The notes under the pieces: generated by a model
Databases searched by the model: none
What the model saw: the letters and a program-made list of their open reading frames with translations, nothing else
What the model was told of the DNA's origin: nothing
Position numbers and translations under genes: made by a program
Source: Cellulomonas dongxiuzhuiae
Lineage (GTDB): Bacteria; Actinomycetota; Actinomycetes; Actinomycetales; Cellulomonadaceae
Assembly (NCBI RefSeq): GCF_018623035.1
Contig: NZ_CP076023.1
Coordinates: 2,976,001-3,040,000 of the forward strand
Direction of reading: 5' to 3'
Length of the DNA stretch: 64,000 nucleotides
Part shown: positions 62,092-64,000 of the stretch, piece after piece
Layout of the letters: every line of letters starts with the position of its first letter
Numbering within the stretch: the stretch's first letter is position 1

Positions 62092-63177
62092 TCACGCGCC
62101 ACCGCCCTGCGCGCCGGGGCCCTCCACGGACGCCGACGACCGGCGCACGACGAGCTCCGGCGCGATCGACTGCTGCGTCGGCTCTCCCCCCGTGAGCGCG
62201 TCGACGACGGCCTGCACCGCACGCCGGCCCAGCTCGTCGAACCCCTGCCGCACCGTGGTCAGCGGCGGCGCGTAGAACGCCGTGCCGGGCTCGTCGTCGA
62301 ACCCGACGACCGCGACGTCCTGCGGCACGCGGACACCGGCCTGACCGAGTGCCGCGAGCAGCCCGAGCGCCAGCTGGTCGTTGGCGGCGAACACCGCCTC
62401 CGGCAGCCCCGTGCGCACCAGCTCGAGGCCCGCCGCGTACCCGTCGGCGGCGGACCACCCGTCCGCACGGTGCGCCTCCCCCGTGGCCCCGGCCGCCTCG
62501 AGCGCGTCGCGCCATCCCCGCAGCCGGTCACGCGCGTCGTACCACTCCTGCGGCCCGGCGACGTGGAGCACCGAGGCACGCCCCGACGCCAGCAGGTGCT
62601 CGGTCGCCAGGCGCCCGCCCGCCACCTGGTCGACCGACACGGTCGGCACGTCCACGCCCGCGCGACCCGACGAGACGAGCACGGCCGGGACGGGCACGTG
62701 CACGCCGCTCACGGCGTCGACCGTCCCGCTGCGCGGTGCGACCACGACGACGCCGTCGACGCCCTGCGCGAGGAAGTGCTCGACGGCGGCGACGACCTCC
62801 TCGCCGCTGAACGCGCGCAGCGTCGCGACCGACACGTAGAAGCCCGCGTCGCGCGCCGCCTGCTCGAACGCCACGAGCGTGCTCGTGGGCCCGAACAGCG
62901 CGGTGGCGGGCGTGATGACGCCGAGCGTGCCGGTGCGGCGCGTGACCAGGGCCCGGGCGGCGAGGTTGGGCCGGTACCCGAGCGTCGCGATCGCCTCGAG
63001 CACGCGCTCGCGCGTCGTGGGCCGCACGCTCGGGTGCGCGTTGAGCACCCGGGAGACCGTCTGGTGGCTGACGCCCGCGAGCGCGGCCACGTCGTTCATC
63101 GCCGGGGGGCGGCCGTCGCGCGAGCGGCGCGTCGCGGCCGGGCGTCCGGCCCCCGTGGGGCGAGGGTCCACGGTCAC
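62092..63177 (-). CDS. araR: LacI-family regulator of the arabinose operon
   Basis: A 361-residue repressor. After a basic N-terminal tail the helix-turn-helix is AMNDVAALAGVSHQTVSRVLNAHPSVRPTTRERV near residues 26-60, then the hinge LAARALVTRRTGTLGVI and a sugar-binding domain. It lies directly upstream of araB and is the obvious candidate to control araBDA through the site at 62054-62069; the ligand is probably arabinose or a derivative. The GTG start is only 4 bases after the proC stop, so proC read-through may supply some expression. It is unrelated to E. coli AraC; the araR name is by role. Confidence 0.87.
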   Translation of the reverse strand: MTVDPRPTGAGRPAATRRSRDGRPPAMNDVAALAGVSHQTVSRVLNAHPSVRPTTRERVLEAIATLGYRPNLAARALVTRRTGTLGVITPATALFGPTSTLVAFEQAARDAGFYVSVATLRAFSGEEVVAAVEHFLAQGVDGVVVVAPRSGTVDAVSGVHVPVPAVLVSSGRAGVDVPTVSVDQVAGGRLATEHLLASGRASVLHVAGPQEWYDARDRLRGWRDALEAAGATGEAHRADGWSAADGYAAGLELVRTGLPEAVFAANDQLALGLLAALGQAGVRVPQDVAVVGFDDEPGTAFYAPPLTTVRQGFDELGRRAVQAVVDALTGGEPTQQSIAPELVVRRSSASVEGPGAQGGGA

Positions 63178-63181
63178 GGGG

Positions 63182-64000
63182 TCAGCCGGCGCCGAGCTCG
63201 CGCGAGCGCTCGGCGGCGGCCCGCACCCCCGCGACCAGACCCGCGCGCACCGCGTGCGCGTCGAGGGCGGCGACGCCCGCGACCGTGGTGCCGCCGGGCG
63301 AGGAGACCCGCTCCCGCAGGACCGCGGGGTGGTCGCCCGTCTGCGCGACCATCGCGGCCGAGCCCTCGACGGTCGCGACGGCGAGCCGTGAAGCCAGGTC
63401 CCGCGGCAGGCCGAGCAGCACGCCCGCCTCGGCCAGCGCGTCGATGACGTAGAACACGTACGCGGGACCGGACCCCGACAGGGCCGTCACCGCGTCCAGG
63501 TGCTTCTCGGCGACCCGCTCGACCAGGCCCGTCGCCGCGAGCATGCGCTCGACCAGCGCGAGGTGCTCCTCACCGGCGGCGCGGCCCGGGGCGATCGCGC
63601 TCGCACCCTTGCCGACGAGGGCCGGCGTGTTCGGCATGACCCGCACGACGGGCGTGCCCGCGGGCAGCGCGTCCTCGTACGTGCGCAGCGGGACGCCGGC
63701 CGCGACGCTGACCACGAGCGTCCCGGCGCGCAGCGCGGGCGCGATGTCCGCGAGGGCGGCCGGTACGACGTCCGGCTTGACGGCGAGCAGGACGACGTCC
63801 GCGGCCGCGACGGCGTCCCGGTTGCCGGCTGTCCGCACGTCGTGCTGCTGCGCGAGCGCCTCGGCCCGTCCGGCGTCCTGGTCCGCGACGGTCACGCGGT
63901 CCCCCGGCCAGCCGCCCGTGCGCAGGGCTGCCACGAGCGTGCCGCCCATGACCCCGCCGCCGAGCACCGCCACCGCGGGCCGTGCCCCCGTGTCCTGCGT
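63182..64000 (-). CDS. proC: Pyrroline-5-carboxylate reductase, 5' end missing (window edge)
   Basis: The last step of proline synthesis. 272 codons are visible, open to the right edge with no stop; the true start lies beyond it, so the internal GTG at 63973 is not the start. VAVLGGGVMGGTLVAAL is the NADPH-binding fold near the N-terminus, VVRVMPNTPALVGKGASAI lies mid-protein, and TALSGSGPAYVFYVIDALAEAG near the C-terminal domain is the family signature, with VSSPGGTTVAGVAALD at the end. It is the Rv0500 counterpart; the HTH/bS22 pair that normally follows is 12 kb away here. Confidence 0.95.
   Translation of the reverse strand, partial: TQDTGARPAVAVLGGGVMGGTLVAALRTGGWPGDRVTVADQDAGRAEALAQQHDVRTAGNRDAVAAADVVLLAVKPDVVPAALADIAPALRAGTLVVSVAAGVPLRTYEDALPAGTPVVRVMPNTPALVGKGASAIAPGRAAGEEHLALVERMLAATGLVERVAEKHLDAVTALSGSGPAYVFYVIDALAEAGVLLGLPRDLASRLAVATVEGSAAMVAQTGDHPAVLRERVSSPGGTTVAGVAALDAHAVRAGLVAGVRAAAERSRELGAG

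Noticed and set aside
1-64000. tRNA genes, rRNA, CRISPR arrays, transposases, phage genes
   Set aside because: None of the intergenic gaps shows a cloverleaf, regular spaced repeats or transposase-like coding; no gap exceeds about 300 bases.

Overview
This 64 kb window is a chromosomal stretch of a very GC-rich Gram-positive actinobacterium. Codon third positions are almost all G/C, GTG (and one TTG) starts are common, respiration is menaquinone-based, and bS22/BldC-like and Rex proteins are present. The gene set and style fit Cellulomonas or a close relative; that genus call is inference, since no rRNA or species marker is in the window. No tRNA, rRNA, insertion sequence, phage or CRISPR array was seen.

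Layout, left to right. 1-6.6 kb: htpX (cut by the edge), a ferredoxin-NADP reductase, a RarD-type permease, a zinc-ribbon/RDD/FHA membrane protein next to a PP2C phosphatase, and a long-chain polyprenyl diphosphate synthase. 6.7-23.6 kb: a complete 14-subunit complex I operon (nuoA to nuoN, minus strand), preceded on the same strand by menJ (23.7-25.0 kb). 25.2-38.2 kb: the menaquinone genes menG, menF, menD, menC, menB, menE and menA in several short divergent units, interspersed with a TRM11-like methyltransferase, an HtrA protease, a DUF3048 lipoprotein and small membrane proteins. 38.9-43.9 kb: system II cytochrome c maturation (ccsB, resB, ccdA, resA) plus a histidine phosphatase. 44-48 kb: MarR/YceI pair, Rex, glutaredoxin-like protein, HAD phosphatase and a GNAT enzyme. 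47.9-50.5 kb: GH27 alpha-galactosidase with its LacI regulator. 50.5-55.8 kb: bS22, a BldC-like HTH, AcuC deacetylase, the TrkH/TrkA potassium system and PPK2. 55.8-57.9 kb: a run of unrecognised membrane and secreted proteins, one with 19 tandem acidic-proline tripeptides. 58-63.2 kb: araR-araB-araD-araA. 63.2-64 kb: proC, cut by the right edge.

The genes form one theme: building the quinone (men genes, prenyl chain synthase, MenJ saturation), reducing it (complex I), and assembling covalent-haem cytochromes (Ccs system). Rex, encoded in the window, is the likely NADH/NAD sensor for this set: a near-consensus Rex operator lies just in front of menJ-nuo, directly after a recognisable promoter. 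The order proC ... bS22/HTH ... HAD ... glutaredoxin ... phosphoglycerate mutase-like/resA/ccdA/resB/ccsB ... menA/E/B/C/D/G/J ... prenyl synthase ... htpX is collinear with Mycobacterium tuberculosis Rv0500-Rv0563 as I recall it. Here the nuo operon, the araBDA operon and the galactosidase/LacI pair sit inside that backbone, and the hem genes are absent.

A recurring regulatory style is visible: at least eight genes start exactly six bases after a TANNNT -10 element, so they are probably translated from leaderless mRNAs. Strong GC hairpins close most transcription units.
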